DNA of 64,000 nucleotides. Source: Cylindrospermum sp. FACHB-282. Its GTDB lineage: Bacteria > Cyanobacteriota > Cyanobacteriia > Cyanobacteriales > Nostocaceae. Positions 1-8,944 of the stretch are shown here, one piece after another; position 1 is the stretch's first letter, and each line of letters opens with the position of its first letter. Both the position numbers and the translations under genes were made by a program. Below the pieces are notes generated by a model. It had not been told where the DNA came from. It saw nothing but the letters and a program-made list of their open reading frames with translations, and did not search any database. The stretch spans positions 1 to 64,000 of the forward strand of contig NZ_JACJRJ010000024.1 in assembly GCF_014697195.1 (NCBI RefSeq). Direction: 5' to 3'.

Positions 1-1068
1 CAATTTTACCTAAATTCTGGGCTAAAAGATTCAGCCAAGAATAGAGCAATTGTAGATTCTCGCTGGGAGGAAATCCAGCGAGAAATTTCTTTAGGTATAT
101 TTGACCCCACCCTCGACCGCTACAGATTCGGGGTTAAACATTCAATTCCTCTAGAAATCAAAATTGAATACTCGCTTTCTGAAGTATGGGAGAAATTTTG
201 TGAATTTCAGAAGCATCAAATTGAAAAAACTACGATACTGGGGAAATACCATGACATGGAAAGAAGGATTCTCAAATTCCCTTCTAATTCCCTAAATGAT
301 GCCCCAATAATAAGAGATTGGATTTTAGCTAATTACTCCAGATTTACGGCGTGGGATACCATCTCACACTTAATTAGATGCTGCGATTGGGCGGTAGAAT
401 CAAAGGTAATTATCATCAATCCATTTAAAAATCTCAATATACTCCGCCCTAAAAAGAAATCAACTGATAGCGATTACCGCGCTTATAACGCACAGCAAAG
501 GGATTTGATTATCAGTGCTTTTGAGACTGATTCATTATTTGGTTACTACACACCCTTGATCAAATTTCTATTTTGGTGCGGGAGTCGACATGGCGAAGCT
601 TTCGCTTTGCAGTGGAAGGATATATCAGCGGATTGCACCAAAATCAAAATTTATCAGTCGTGCAACAGTGAGGGAATTCTTAAGGGTACAAAGAATAGCA
701 AGAAGAGATTATTCCCCTGTTCGCCTGGCTCAAAATTGAATTTACTGCTTTTGGATCTGAGGCAAAACTCCAGTGACGATGATTTAATTTTCAGATCCAA
801 GACTGGAGAAAAGATGAATTCAATCATCTTAGGCGGCTGTTGGCGAATTTCCTCATGGGGCAGAGATGGAGTAGTCAGGCGATTAGAGAAGGAAGGACAA
901 GTACCATATCTGCGACCTTACGGGACAAGACACACCTTTGCAACTTTAGCGATCGCCAGCGGTGTTAGCCCTGATAAAGTAGCTTATTGGCTGGGCGATG
1001 ACGTCGCCACAGTTTTAAAGTTCTACTGCCACCCGGAAGTGGTAGCAGCTGATTGCCCCGATTTCTAA
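1..1068 (+). CDS. Tyrosine recombinase / phage-type integrase, 5' end outside window
   Basis: Site-specific DNA recombinase of the lambda-integrase type, presumably for excision or integration of a mobile element. The reading frame is open from base 1 through an internal ATG at 256, so the start lies upstream of the window and 355 codons are visible. The C-terminal catalytic domain shows the first arginine in WCGSRHGEAFALQW, the second arginine block in RPYGTRHTFATLAI, and the likely nucleophilic tyrosine in LKFYCHPE, 13 residues before the end. The usual His of HxxR is Tyr here, a pattern I associate with cyanobacterial integrases. The visible N-terminal part resembles a SAM-like core-binding domain. 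No attachment site or tRNA gene is recognisable next to it. The family is clear; activity is inferred. Confidence 0.85.
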   Translation, partial: QFYLNSGLKDSAKNRAIVDSRWEEIQREISLGIFDPTLDRYRFGVKHSIPLEIKIEYSLSEVWEKFCEFQKHQIEKTTILGKYHDMERRILKFPSNSLNDAPIIRDWILANYSRFTAWDTISHLIRCCDWAVESKVIIINPFKNLNILRPKKKSTDSDYRAYNAQQRDLIISAFETDSLFGYYTPLIKFLFWCGSRHGEAFALQWKDISADCTKIKIYQSCNSEGILKGTKNSKKRLFPCSPGSKLNLLLLDLRQNSSDDDLIFRSKTGEKMNSIILGGCWRISSWGRDGVVRRLEKEGQVPYLRPYGTRHTFATLAIASGVSPDKVAYWLGDDVATVLKFYCHPEVVAADCPDF

Positions 1069-1113
1069 ACTACTCATCTGCTGCTCAAAAAATAGCTGTA
1101 ATTAGGGATTCAA

Positions 1114-2037
1114 ATGTCGTCAATCTTTGTTCCACCTCCGATACAGCAAATCAACAGCGAAATTGCTCAACGTGCTGGTGTTGATTTGCAAGTACTACGC
1201 CTTGATTGTATGCACCCGTGGGTTAATGGCAATAAGTGGTTTAAGCTGAAGTATAACTTGCTGGAGGCAAAGCAGAAAAATTTCAGGACGCTGCTTACCT
1301 TCGGGGGTGCTTATTCTAATCATATCTTTGCTACTGCGGCGGCTGGTAATCTTTTTGGATTCCGTACCATTGGGGTGATTCGTGGGGAGGAGAGACTACC
1401 GCTAAATCCGACGTTGAGTTTCGCTCTACAGCAGGGGATGCAACTGGTGTATCTCCACCGAGAAATGTACCGCCAACGGCAGACAATGGCGCTAGAAGCA
1501 GAACTACGTCAGCGTTTTGGTGAGGTGTTTATTATTCCCGAAGGTGGCAGCAATCTGAACGGTGTGCGCGGCTCCATGGAAATAATTAGCCAAGTGGGGG
1601 TGTTTGATACTATATGTGTTGCCTGTGGTACAGGTACAACTCTCGCGGGGATTGCACTTTCACTTCACAAAGGGCAACGTGCGATCGCCTTTCCTGTGCT
1701 GAAAAATGGGCAGTTTCTCGCGGCAGAAGTTGATAGTCTGCTGACAAATTATCTGGCTTCTGGTCTACCTACACCCTTTGATTCTCCAGGATCTTGGCAA
1801 CTGGTGTGTGATTATCACTTCGGCGGTTATGCCAAGGTGAATGATCAGTTATGGCAGTTTGCACAGCAGTTCACAAAAGATTACGCTATACCCCTAGATT
1901 ATGTATATACCGCAAAGATGTTTTATGGAATAATGGATTTGTTACAGCAAGGATTTTTTCACAAAGGCGATCGCATCCTATTAATCCACACCGGCGGCTT
2001 ACAGGGCAATGTTGGCATAGAGCAGCGACGAAAATAA
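1114..2037 (+). CDS. PLP-dependent ACC deaminase / D-cysteine desulfhydrase family enzyme
   Basis: Fold-type II pyridoxal-phosphate enzyme of 307 residues. The family breaks down small amino acids: 1-aminocyclopropane-1-carboxylate to 2-oxobutanoate and ammonia, or D-cysteine to pyruvate, sulfide and ammonia. The N-terminal HPWVNGNKWFKLKYNL holds the probable PLP lysine. TFGGAYSNHIFATAAAG is the phosphate/substrate loop, and CGTGTTLAGIA is a glycine-rich PLP phosphate-binding loop. The ending LIHTGGLQGN is typical of the family. Length is slightly short of the usual 325-340. Which substrate is used cannot be told from sequence; D-cysteine desulfhydrase is the commoner activity for bacterial members. 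It sits alone between the integrase and the P450. Confidence 0.87.
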   Translation: MSSIFVPPPIQQINSEIAQRAGVDLQVLRLDCMHPWVNGNKWFKLKYNLLEAKQKNFRTLLTFGGAYSNHIFATAAAGNLFGFRTIGVIRGEERLPLNPTLSFALQQGMQLVYLHREMYRQRQTMALEAELRQRFGEVFIIPEGGSNLNGVRGSMEIISQVGVFDTICVACGTGTTLAGIALSLHKGQRAIAFPVLKNGQFLAAEVDSLLTNYLASGLPTPFDSPGSWQLVCDYHFGGYAKVNDQLWQFAQQFTKDYAIPLDYVYTAKMFYGIMDLLQQGFFHKGDRILLIHTGGLQGNVGIEQRRK

Positions 2038-2149
2038 CCCTTTGAGGTGAAGCTATGCTTACGTAATCTAGCTGAGTTTAATTGATAACTATAGTTAAAA
2101 GATATCTGCACCAATTTACACAAGTTTTGCTTAAAAATGGTGAATTTAT

Positions 2150-3508
2150 ATGGCTACAGTATCTAATGGGAAGATTGCCCCAAATTATCCTCCAGGGCCA
2201 AAAGCTCACTGGTTATTGGGTACACTACCTGACTACGCCCGCGATCCCATAGACTTTATGAGTAGGTGCGCCAAAGAATACGGTGATGTTATTTACTGGA
2301 AAGGGCCATTTTTGTCATTTTATCAGCTTAATCACCCCGACAATATTGAAGAAGTGCTAGTTAAAAAGAGCAATCTCTTTGGCAAACATCCGAGTTTAGA
2401 CATATTGCGGCGGATGTTTGGTAAGGGATTGCTGACCAGTGAGGGGGAATTTTGGCAGCGTCAACGGCGACTGATGCAACCTGCCTTTCATCGCGATCGC
2501 ATTTTCTCTTATGGGGAGGTGATGGTTGACTACACCAATCGTCTGCTAACTAATTGGAGTGATGGACAAATTCTCGATATTCACGAAGAGATGATGCACC
2601 TCACCTTAGAAATTGTTGCCAAAACCTTATTTGGGGCTGAAGTGACAGACGTAGACAAGGTAGAAAGCATCATGCAGGTAAGCATGGAGTATTTTGATGC
2701 CCGCAATAATAACCTGTTATTGTTGCTGATTCCTGATTGGGTGCCACTACCTCACAACCTGCGGTTTCAAAAGGCAGCACAGCAGTTTGATGAAATTATC
2801 TATCCCATTATCCAGCAACGACGAGAAAGTGGTGAAGATCAAGGTGATTTGCTGTCGATGCTGTTGCAAATACAAGATGAAGAAGGCAATGGCATAAGTG
2901 ACAAACAACTGCGGGATGAAGCAGTAACGCTATTTATTGCAGGTCATGAAACCACTGCTTTGACAATGTCTTGGGGTTTGTACTTATTATCCCAGCATCC
3001 AGAAATTGAGCAGAAATTGCACGCAGAACTACAAACAGTGTTGGGTGGTAGAACTCCAACTTTTGCTGATTTACCCCAGTTACCTTATACCGACAGGGTG
3101 ATAATGGAAGTAATGCGGTTATATCCTCCTGTTTGGGCCATGGTTCGCACAGCTTTGCAGGACTGTGAAATTTCTGGTTATACCGTAGGTGCTGGCCAGA
3201 GTATTATGATCAGTCAGTGGGTAATGCACCGCGACCCCCGCTATTTTGAGCAGCCGGAAGTTTTCAACCCCGACCGCTGGGAAGGAGATTTGGCAAAACG
3301 GATACCACATTTTGCCTATTTTCCCTTTGGTGGTGGGTCAAGAATTTGCATTGGTCAATCCTTTACGAAAATGGAAGCGGTGCTGCTATTGGCGACTATT
3401 GTCCAGAAGTTTCGCTTAACTCTAGTACCAGATCAGGAAATAATACCCTGGCCTGGTTTTACCCTACGTCCTAAATATGGGGTGAAGATGTTACTCAACA
3501 AGCTGTAG
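2150..3508 (+). CDS. Cytochrome P450 (CYP110-like)
   Basis: Haem-thiolate monooxygenase of 452 residues. Visible hallmarks are the proline-rich N-terminal hinge PPGPKAHWLLG, the I-helix oxygen-binding motif AGHETTAL, the K-helix ExxR in EVMRLYPPVW, and the haem-binding loop FPFGGGSRICIG with the axial cysteine near residue 400. There is no N-terminal membrane anchor, so it is probably soluble and needs separate ferredoxin/reductase partners, none of which are adjacent. Cyanobacterial CYP110-type enzymes hydroxylate fatty acids, alkanes or terpenes; the substrate here is unknown. It is convergent with the KaiB-domain gene, 14 bases away, with no obvious terminator between. Confidence 0.93.
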   Translation: MATVSNGKIAPNYPPGPKAHWLLGTLPDYARDPIDFMSRCAKEYGDVIYWKGPFLSFYQLNHPDNIEEVLVKKSNLFGKHPSLDILRRMFGKGLLTSEGEFWQRQRRLMQPAFHRDRIFSYGEVMVDYTNRLLTNWSDGQILDIHEEMMHLTLEIVAKTLFGAEVTDVDKVESIMQVSMEYFDARNNNLLLLLIPDWVPLPHNLRFQKAAQQFDEIIYPIIQQRRESGEDQGDLLSMLLQIQDEEGNGISDKQLRDEAVTLFIAGHETTALTMSWGLYLLSQHPEIEQKLHAELQTVLGGRTPTFADLPQLPYTDRVIMEVMRLYPPVWAMVRTALQDCEISGYTVGAGQSIMISQWVMHRDPRYFEQPEVFNPDRWEGDLAKRIPHFAYFPFGGGSRICIGQSFTKMEAVLLLATIVQKFRLTLVPDQEIIPWPGFTLRPKYGVKMLLNKL

Positions 3509-3522
3509 TTGCTAATATCCGC

Positions 3523-4287
3523 TCAAATAATTTCTCTAATAACCTGTAAGAGTTTGTCTACATTATCTAAATTGCCAACAATGCGCCTAATCGGGTGAGG
3601 CCAAACCTTAACCAGGGTGGGAGTTGCTGAAACCTGATCGATTTCTGCTTGTTCTGGATGTGTTAAAACATCAATAACCTTTAACGTGTAAGGGTAACCA
3701 AGCGATCGCTCTAGAAGTTCATGCAAATTCTGGAGGATGCGTTCATTAGTCCCACTATGGCCAGCAACAAACAAGCGGAGAACATAGCCTTGAGTTGTGA
3801 TTGGCGGTTTTTGGGCGGTGATCACTGGTTGGTGGTATTGCGATACTGGTTCAGAAAGGTCTAAGCAGACAATTAAGTCGTGGTCTTCCCAAAGTTGCGG
3901 GAATGAAGAACGATAAGTTGCCAACACCATGCGATCGCACAATCCCTCTTGCCAAGGGGCTGCTTGCCATACTAGCTCCCCCGTACCAAAAATCGCATTC
4001 AGCACAGCCTGATGGCGGATAACTGCCGGATAAGCTTCCGCAAAGGTTCGCACTTGTTCAGTCCGCGGATCTAACCAGTGGTCAATAGTTGCCGTATAGC
4101 AAGGCACTAAAAAATGCGGCGGCTCCGATAAATCAAGGATTTCCTGCAAAGCACTACACAAATGTGAATGCCACCGGCCTTGCTTACTAGAGTCAATGCA
4201 GTAAATTAAATCCCCACCAGGTGTAAACAGGGCAATACCTTTAAACAACTGGGGTCTAGATAGTTTGTCTGTGGTTAACTTAGTCAT
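3523..4287 (-). CDS. Long KaiB-domain protein with unknown N-terminal domain
   Basis: Protein of 254 residues. From about residue 168 to the end it is a complete KaiB domain (thioredoxin-like): YVLRLFVAG, then YTLKVIDVL, then SATPTLVKVWPHPIRRIVG, closely following the clock protein KaiB. Genuine clock KaiB is only about 100 residues. The first ~165 residues (GIALFTPGGDLIYCID at the start) match nothing I recognise and contain no transmembrane segment. SasA also carries a KaiB-like domain, but at its N-terminus ahead of a kinase, which is absent here. There is no kaiA or kaiC nearby; the next gene upstream on the same strand is pilT. A role in clock output or an unrelated regulatory role is inference. 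Domain assignment is confident, function is not. Confidence 0.8.
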   Translation of the reverse strand: MTKLTTDKLSRPQLFKGIALFTPGGDLIYCIDSSKQGRWHSHLCSALQEILDLSEPPHFLVPCYTATIDHWLDPRTEQVRTFAEAYPAVIRHQAVLNAIFGTGELVWQAAPWQEGLCDRMVLATYRSSFPQLWEDHDLIVCLDLSEPVSQYHQPVITAQKPPITTQGYVLRLFVAGHSGTNERILQNLHELLERSLGYPYTLKVIDVLTHPEQAEIDQVSATPTLVKVWPHPIRRIVGNLDNVDKLLQVIREII

Positions 4288-4305
4288 TTGATAACTGCAT
4301 CTACC

Positions 4306-4326
4306 CCCACGGCTAGAAGCCGTGGG
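4306..4326 (-). repeat. Hairpin resembling an IS200/IS605 right end
   Basis: Perfect 9-bp stem CCCACGGCT / AGCCGTGGG with a 3-base loop, read on the minus strand as GAATCCC, hairpin, GGGGGTAG. This GAATCCC-hairpin-GGG layout is what I associate with the 3' end of cyanobacterial TnpB (IS200/IS605) elements, and a similar one occurs at 38186-38205 after a TnpB-like tail. No transposase remnant is visible here. It may also act as a transcriptional stop between pilT and the KaiB-domain gene, although no T-run follows. Confidence 0.4.
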
Positions 4327-4368
4327 ATTCTTTCATCATAAAGAGTCCAATGAGCTTGTCGTCTGCTA

Positions 4369-5634
4369 CTAAACTCGACCTCGGAGAAATTGCGCCATTT
4401 CATTAGGAGTTGGTGACATTTCCAAGGCAGTTTCTTCAGTAATACGACCTTCTTGGTAAAGATTAAGCAGCGACTGATTCATCGTAATCATACCGTCAAA
4501 GCCGGCTTGCTTCATTAACTCGCTAATTTCATCATACTTACCGTCTTTGATCCATTCTTTGATCGCCTCTGTATTAATCAAGATATCGTGAAAAGCTGCC
4601 CGCTTGCCATCCGTTGTGCGGCACAAACCTTGAGCAACTATGGCTACTAAAGATTCAGAAATTGCTACCCTCATTGCATCCTGTTCTTCACCTGCATACA
4701 GATTGAGAATCCGCTCAATAGTTTTCACAGCGCTATTGGTGTGCAGGGTTCCCATCACCAAGTGACCAGTCTGAGCCGCTTTCAGAGCCGTATTCACCGT
4801 TTCTTTATCCCGCATTTCCCCCACCAGAATCAAATCTGGATCTTCCCGTAAAGCTGCTTTTAAGGCGTTGTCAAACTTCCGGGTGTGCATTCCCACTTCC
4901 CGCTGCTTAACTAAAGACTTGCGGCTTTGGTGGACAAATTCAATTGGATCTTCAATGGTGATGATGTGCTTGGCCATCTCTCTGTTAATATAGTCAACCA
5001 TCGCCGCCATTGTCGTAGATTTACCAGAACCAGTTGGCCCAGTCACTAAAATAAATCCTTTGTGGTAATGGCAAATATCCCGCAAAATTGGCGGTAATCT
5101 CAACTGCTCCATAGACAATATTTTCAGCGGAATCAACCGCAACACCATTGAATAGCCTTTGAGGGAGTCAAAAACATTAATCCGCACACGGGCAAATTCG
5201 TACTGAGTTGCACCATCAAATTCTAGGGTTTCTTCAAACCGCTGAATTTCCCCCTCGCTCATTACCTCCCGCAACCAATTGATAAAAGATTCTTTATCGG
5301 TTTCGGGATAATCTGTGATTTCGATTTCTCCTCGGTTGCGGAAGCGGGGAACCTCACCAACACCCAAGTGAAGATCAGAAAACCCATGATCAAAAGCTTC
5401 TTTGATCAGCTGGGCTAAACTTAGTCCTGAATCTTTATTTTTGACACTAGCTGGACTAGAAATCATCGGCGGTGGAGTCCCCGGACGATGTGTCGCAGTA
5501 GCTGCAGCAACACCAGGGGAATGGCTACTCCGATCAATCGACATATCCAATGTTTGCGTAGCTTGGCGCTGGGTAGTGAAGGCTGGCGGTGGTGGCGGTA
5601 TGGGTGGTAGATTACGAGACTGCGATTCTGTCAT
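4369..5634 (-). CDS. pilT: Type IV pilus retraction ATPase PilT
   Basis: Hexameric cytoplasmic ATPase that drives pilus retraction for twitching motility or phototaxis. Walker A is GPTGSGKST at residues 199-207, the Walker B region is DPDLILVGEMRD near 265-276, and the Asp/His boxes lie between (ITIEDPIEFVHQ) and after (TGHLVMGTLHTNSA). At 421 residues it is longer than the usual 345-370 because of a ~70-residue Pro/Ala/Ser-rich low-complexity N-terminus (PPIPPPPPAF and on) ahead of the first conserved block LSLAQLIKEA. Cyanobacteria carry several PilT paralogues; this one is not next to pilB or pilC. The hairpin at 4306-4326 lies directly downstream. Confidence 0.95.
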   Translation of the reverse strand: MTESQSRNLPPIPPPPPAFTTQRQATQTLDMSIDRSSHSPGVAAATATHRPGTPPPMISSPASVKNKDSGLSLAQLIKEAFDHGFSDLHLGVGEVPRFRNRGEIEITDYPETDKESFINWLREVMSEGEIQRFEETLEFDGATQYEFARVRINVFDSLKGYSMVLRLIPLKILSMEQLRLPPILRDICHYHKGFILVTGPTGSGKSTTMAAMVDYINREMAKHIITIEDPIEFVHQSRKSLVKQREVGMHTRKFDNALKAALREDPDLILVGEMRDKETVNTALKAAQTGHLVMGTLHTNSAVKTIERILNLYAGEEQDAMRVAISESLVAIVAQGLCRTTDGKRAAFHDILINTEAIKEWIKDGKYDEISELMKQAGFDGMITMNQSLLNLYQEGRITEETALEMSPTPNEMAQFLRGRV

Positions 5635-6575
5635 ATATCTTTACCTTTAGCAGGCAGAAAGTTGAATCAACAAAAAATTATTGGTGGCTTGAGGCCAATA
5701 CTGGACTAGGCATCTGGGTTTCATTAAAGTTATCCTTTCAGTGGCGGTTCCTGAGCGAAAATCTATTCGTTAGATGGGTAGACTCGGTGCGTAGCGCGGC
5801 ATCACCCAACATTTTGTGTGAAAACAAGATTATATAAGCCGCCTTCGGTGCGTTGGAACCGCCAATTTTGTCCAGGTTTTTCCCAAGGGGAACAAAGGGA
5901 TTTAATGCCAGAATTTTGGATTGTTGATTTTAGATTTCCTTTCAATCTCAAATCTAAAATCTAAAATTCGCTTAATTTCGGTTCATCCACCTCCACTTGT
6001 ATCTTTTGTTTTTTTTTATTCCACTATCTATCAGTTCTATAGAAATTATTTCACAGATATAAACTTGTTTAACACAGTCAATCCCTAAATAGTCTTCTGT
6101 AAAAATACGTATAAATGCCAGTATTTATCAAAACAGTATATTTAAATGTTGAATATCTTTAAATGTTAAATGAGAAATTTTTCTTCAGGACAAATCCAAT
6201 TTGCTGGCTATTAACAGCACAATTAGCAGCAGATAATTTTTTCAGCCTGATCGGAGAATTATGAGAAACATTACCAATTTATATAAGAAATGTTAAGCAA
6301 TCTGCTGACAAAGCTCCAGGGATCAACTATGGAACTAATGACATAAAGGTTCTATGCCTGAAGACAGATGCCAGGAAGAGCCTTGATACTTGAACGTGAA
6401 CTTGACTTTAAATCCATAATTGCGAAATATTAACTGTAAAGTTTAGTAAAAAAATGCTCATTTTATCAATGGGTTTCTATATACTGAAGTTTCATTGAAT
6501 CAATTCAGTTTGCTCGCCACAAGCGAGAAATAACTGAAAATAAATAAACCTTGCTGTGTATTGGGAGGAAAAGTC
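5635..6575. other. Long AT-rich intergenic region with dispersed repeat
   Basis: About 940 bases without a convincing gene. It holds one copy of a dispersed repeat (5716-5810), an inverted pair around AAATCTAAAATC at roughly 5928-5966, and a long AT-rich stretch leading to the small membrane protein gene. Short open frames at the left end are shadows of pilT on the other strand. The AT-rich part probably contains the promoter of the 6576 gene, but I cannot assign a box with confidence. Confidence 0.5.
5716..5810 (+). repeat. Dispersed repeat, copy 1 of 3
   Basis: Begins with a 20-mer GGGTTTCATTAAAGTTATCC (5716-5735), then after an extra 21 bases continues with AAAATCTATTCGTTAGATGG and ends around GCGGCATCACCCAA (to 5810). 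The same order of blocks occurs at 12894-12970 without the 21-base insertion. The 20-mer alone occurs a third time, inverted, at 40949-40968. No coding potential. Confidence 0.8.
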
Positions 6576-6950
6576 ATGGTTTCTGCTCAAAGCTCTAATC
6601 TAGGAAAGACCTACTCCTTGTTGTTGATTAAAAGCTTTTTGATCTGGACTTTCACATTGGCAGTGTGCTTGTTGGTTGTTGGATTCCCGTTAGTTGTATT
6701 GATGGCGACGGTCGGATGTTTGTTGTCGATAGTGCTGCAATCTGTAATGCCTGTTAGTGCAGTTTTGCTTGTAGCCGGCGGTCTAATCATGTTTAATGTT
6801 ATGGCCGTGTTGATTGCTGCTGGTGTGCTAACTCTTAAAGGTATTCATCCTAAAGAAGTCAGATGGTTAAGCTGGCTACATGGAGAAACAGAGCAAATGC
6901 AGACTACTGTTTATGCTGCTTGTCCTTTAACTTGTGAGACAAAATTTTAG
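6576..6950 (+). CDS. Small hydrophobic membrane protein, unknown function
   Basis: Protein of 124 residues starting at ATG 6576, chosen because GGGAGGA lies 6 to 12 bases upstream; a TTG fifteen bases earlier would overlap this ribosome site. Residues about 15-90 are strongly hydrophobic and divide into two or three membrane helices (LLLIKSFLIWTFTLAVCLLV; VVLMATVGCLLSIVLQSV; SAVLLVAGGLIMFNVMAVLI), followed by a short soluble tail ending LTCETKF with two cysteines. I do not recognise the family. A long AT-rich leader precedes it and a clear terminator (6985-7005) follows, so it is probably a single-gene transcript. Confidence 0.7.
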   Translation: MVSAQSSNLGKTYSLLLIKSFLIWTFTLAVCLLVVGFPLVVLMATVGCLLSIVLQSVMPVSAVLLVAGGLIMFNVMAVLIAAGVLTLKGIHPKEVRWLSWLHGETEQMQTTVYAACPLTCETKF

Positions 6951-6984
6951 TTATCGTTACGGAATTCGACAAACAGTGCATCTG

Positions 6985-7005
6985 CCCGGTTCAGCCGGGT
7001 TTTTT
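6985..7005 (+). terminator. Rho-independent terminator
   Basis: Stem CCCGG / CCGGG with loop TTCAG followed at once by TTTTTT. It lies 34 bases after the stop of the small membrane protein gene. Confidence 0.85.
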
Positions 7006-7098
7006 AATGTCGATTTTTATTTTGTTAAAGCAATAAGGGTTTAAAGAAGGAAAATTATTTATCTTGCATTGTGAACTATAATTCATTGCGTCTCAGTC

Positions 7099-7147
7099 TA
7101 ATGACTATTGACTAATGACCAATGACTAATGACTATTGACTAATGAC
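7099..7147. repeat. Short tandem repeat overlapping the wecB start
   Basis: Three 14-base units of the form TAATGACTATTGAC (the second reads TAATGACCAATGAC) plus a final TAATGAC. The last heptamer contains the ATG of wecB at 7143. Heptamer tandem repeats of this sequence type are common in Nostocales. Confidence 0.9.
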
Positions 7148-8258
7148 TCATCAACAGCGAGTTTGCATTATCTTGGGTACTCGTCCGGAAGCAATTAAAC
7201 TAGCGCCGGTGATTCAAGTCTTTCAAGGTTCCCCGGACTTGGAGTTGCAAGTAATATTGACAGGACAGCATCGCGAGATGGTTGAGCAAGTAATGCAACT
7301 ATTTCATCTTAAAGCAGATCGGAACCTGGAGATTATGCAGCCTCAGCAGTCTCTTAATGATATTACCTGCCGCAGCTTAAGAGGGTTGGAAGCATTATTC
7401 CAGGAGAACAAGCCAGATTTAGTTCTAGTACAGGGAGATACTACCACCGCTTTTGCCGCAGCTTTGGCAGCATTTTACCAAAAAATCCCTGTGGGTCATG
7501 TAGAAGCTGGCTTAAGAACTGATGATTTATTTAATCCTTACCCAGAAGAGGCTAATCGGCGGTTAATTTCTCAAATCACCCAGTTACATTTTGCCCCAAC
7601 TCCGTGGGCGGCGGAAAATTTGCACCGTTGTGGGGTTTTGGGGGAAATTCACTTAACGGGTAATACGGTGATTGATGCGCTGTTGAATGTGGCTGCAACT
7701 CAGCCAGCCTGTGATATACCAGGCTTAAACTGGGATAAATATCGTGTTCTTTTAGCCACAGTTCATCGACGGGAGAATTGGGGAGAACCGCTGCAAGCGA
7801 TCGCCCAAGGGTTTTTGCAGATTTTAGACAAGTTTCCTGATACTGCTTTGTTATTGCCATTACACCGCAATCCGACGGTGAGAGAACCATTACAGCAGCT
7901 TTTGGGCAATCATCCCCGCATCTTTTTGACAGAACCATTAGATTATGGTGAATTAGTCGGGGCGATCGCGCGATCGCATCTTTTGTTAACTGACTCCGGG
8001 GGCTTGCAAGAAGAAGCACCCAGTCTCGGTAAACCCGTATTAGTTCTCAGAGACACCACCGAAAGGCCAGAAGCAGTTACCGCAGGTACCGCTAAACTTG
8101 TGGGAACTACGAGTGAGAAAATTTTTGCAGCCGCTAGTGAATTACTCAGTGACCAAAATGCATACATAGCAATGGCAAACGCCATTAATCCCTTTGGTGA
8201 TGGTCATGCAGCAGAACGCATATTGCAAATTGTGCATAATTACTTACGGCTAAACTAA
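7143..8258 (+). CDS. wecB: UDP-N-acetylglucosamine 2-epimerase (non-hydrolysing)
   Basis: Interconverts UDP-GlcNAc and UDP-ManNAc for surface polysaccharide synthesis in the cytoplasm. The protein of 371 residues begins RVCIILGTRPEAIKLAPVI, the family start signature. It contains VQGDTTTAFAAALAAF, HVEAGLRTDDLFNPYPEEAN, a nucleotide-binding TVHRRENWG, and the C-terminal SGGLQEEAPSLGKPVLVLR with RPE. Length is normal. The start codon sits within a short tandem repeat, so no ordinary ribosome-binding site precedes it. No other polysaccharide genes are adjacent. A terminator follows at 8298-8323. Confidence 0.96.
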   Translation: MTHQQRVCIILGTRPEAIKLAPVIQVFQGSPDLELQVILTGQHREMVEQVMQLFHLKADRNLEIMQPQQSLNDITCRSLRGLEALFQENKPDLVLVQGDTTTAFAAALAAFYQKIPVGHVEAGLRTDDLFNPYPEEANRRLISQITQLHFAPTPWAAENLHRCGVLGEIHLTGNTVIDALLNVAATQPACDIPGLNWDKYRVLLATVHRRENWGEPLQAIAQGFLQILDKFPDTALLLPLHRNPTVREPLQQLLGNHPRIFLTEPLDYGELVGAIARSHLLLTDSGGLQEEAPSLGKPVLVLRDTTERPEAVTAGTAKLVGTTSEKIFAAASELLSDQNAYIAMANAINPFGDGHAAERILQIVHNYLRLN

Positions 8259-8297
8259 GGAAAATCATCGTGGTGTGATTTCCAAAAATATGCAATT

Positions 8298-8323
8298 AAA
8301 ACCGGAAGTAAATCCGGTTTTTT
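8298..8323 (+). terminator. Rho-independent terminator after wecB
   Basis: Stem AAACCGGA / TCCGGTTT with loop AGTAAA, followed by a run of T, 40 bases after the wecB stop. Confidence 0.85.
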
Positions 8324-8944
8324 ATTCTATAGATACTTAAAATATCTAGCGACTTAAATAAAAACGAACAAAAATCAATTTAATCTTCTCCTGTCTTGAT
8401 GAGGTTGAGATCAAAGATATTCTTGTTTTGCTGTATTAAAGTACACTATTTTTTTAAATTGCCTCGAAGGTCTAGTGTTCTTGAGTTTGCTTGCTAATGC
8501 CATTAACGCTTTAAAGGTGCAGGCATTGCGAGAAGCTTCTCCTATCTCCTATCAATGAACCGTAAATTTACATATCTACGGTAATATTACTTAATAATCT
8601 TAGTTAAGTATATTTATTTAGCTTCAGCCAAAAATAAATACAAGAAATAGGGTTTTCTCGGCTGTTTCAACTAAATATTTATACTAAATTCAAATTATGT
8701 TTACATAGTTAATCGCATAATTCACCACACCCACACATTTATTTGTCAATAATCAATAAATCTGATGGTGGTGATTTTAGATTGTTTTACATCTGAGAAA
8801 CCAAAGTGCTGCTTGATTATCAGGTTGCATTTTTCATGCAAGTATAGATAAATCAAATCTGATGTGCCGTGAAAAGTGTGTTATCAATCTTTCAATTTCT
8901 GTAGCTTTGCTTGCTAAAAACCATTAACAGAGGTAGATTATACC
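8324..8944. other. AT-rich intergenic region, no gene seen
   Basis: About 620 bases between wecB and the haem-oxygenase-like gene. No open frame with recognisable product, no tRNA-like T-loop and no strong inverted repeat. It presumably holds the promoter of the 8945 gene. Confidence 0.5.

Noticed and set aside
1-3508. Integrase, PLP enzyme and P450 as one genomic island
   Set aside because: No second boundary, attachment site or direct repeat is visible, and the integrase is cut by the window edge.
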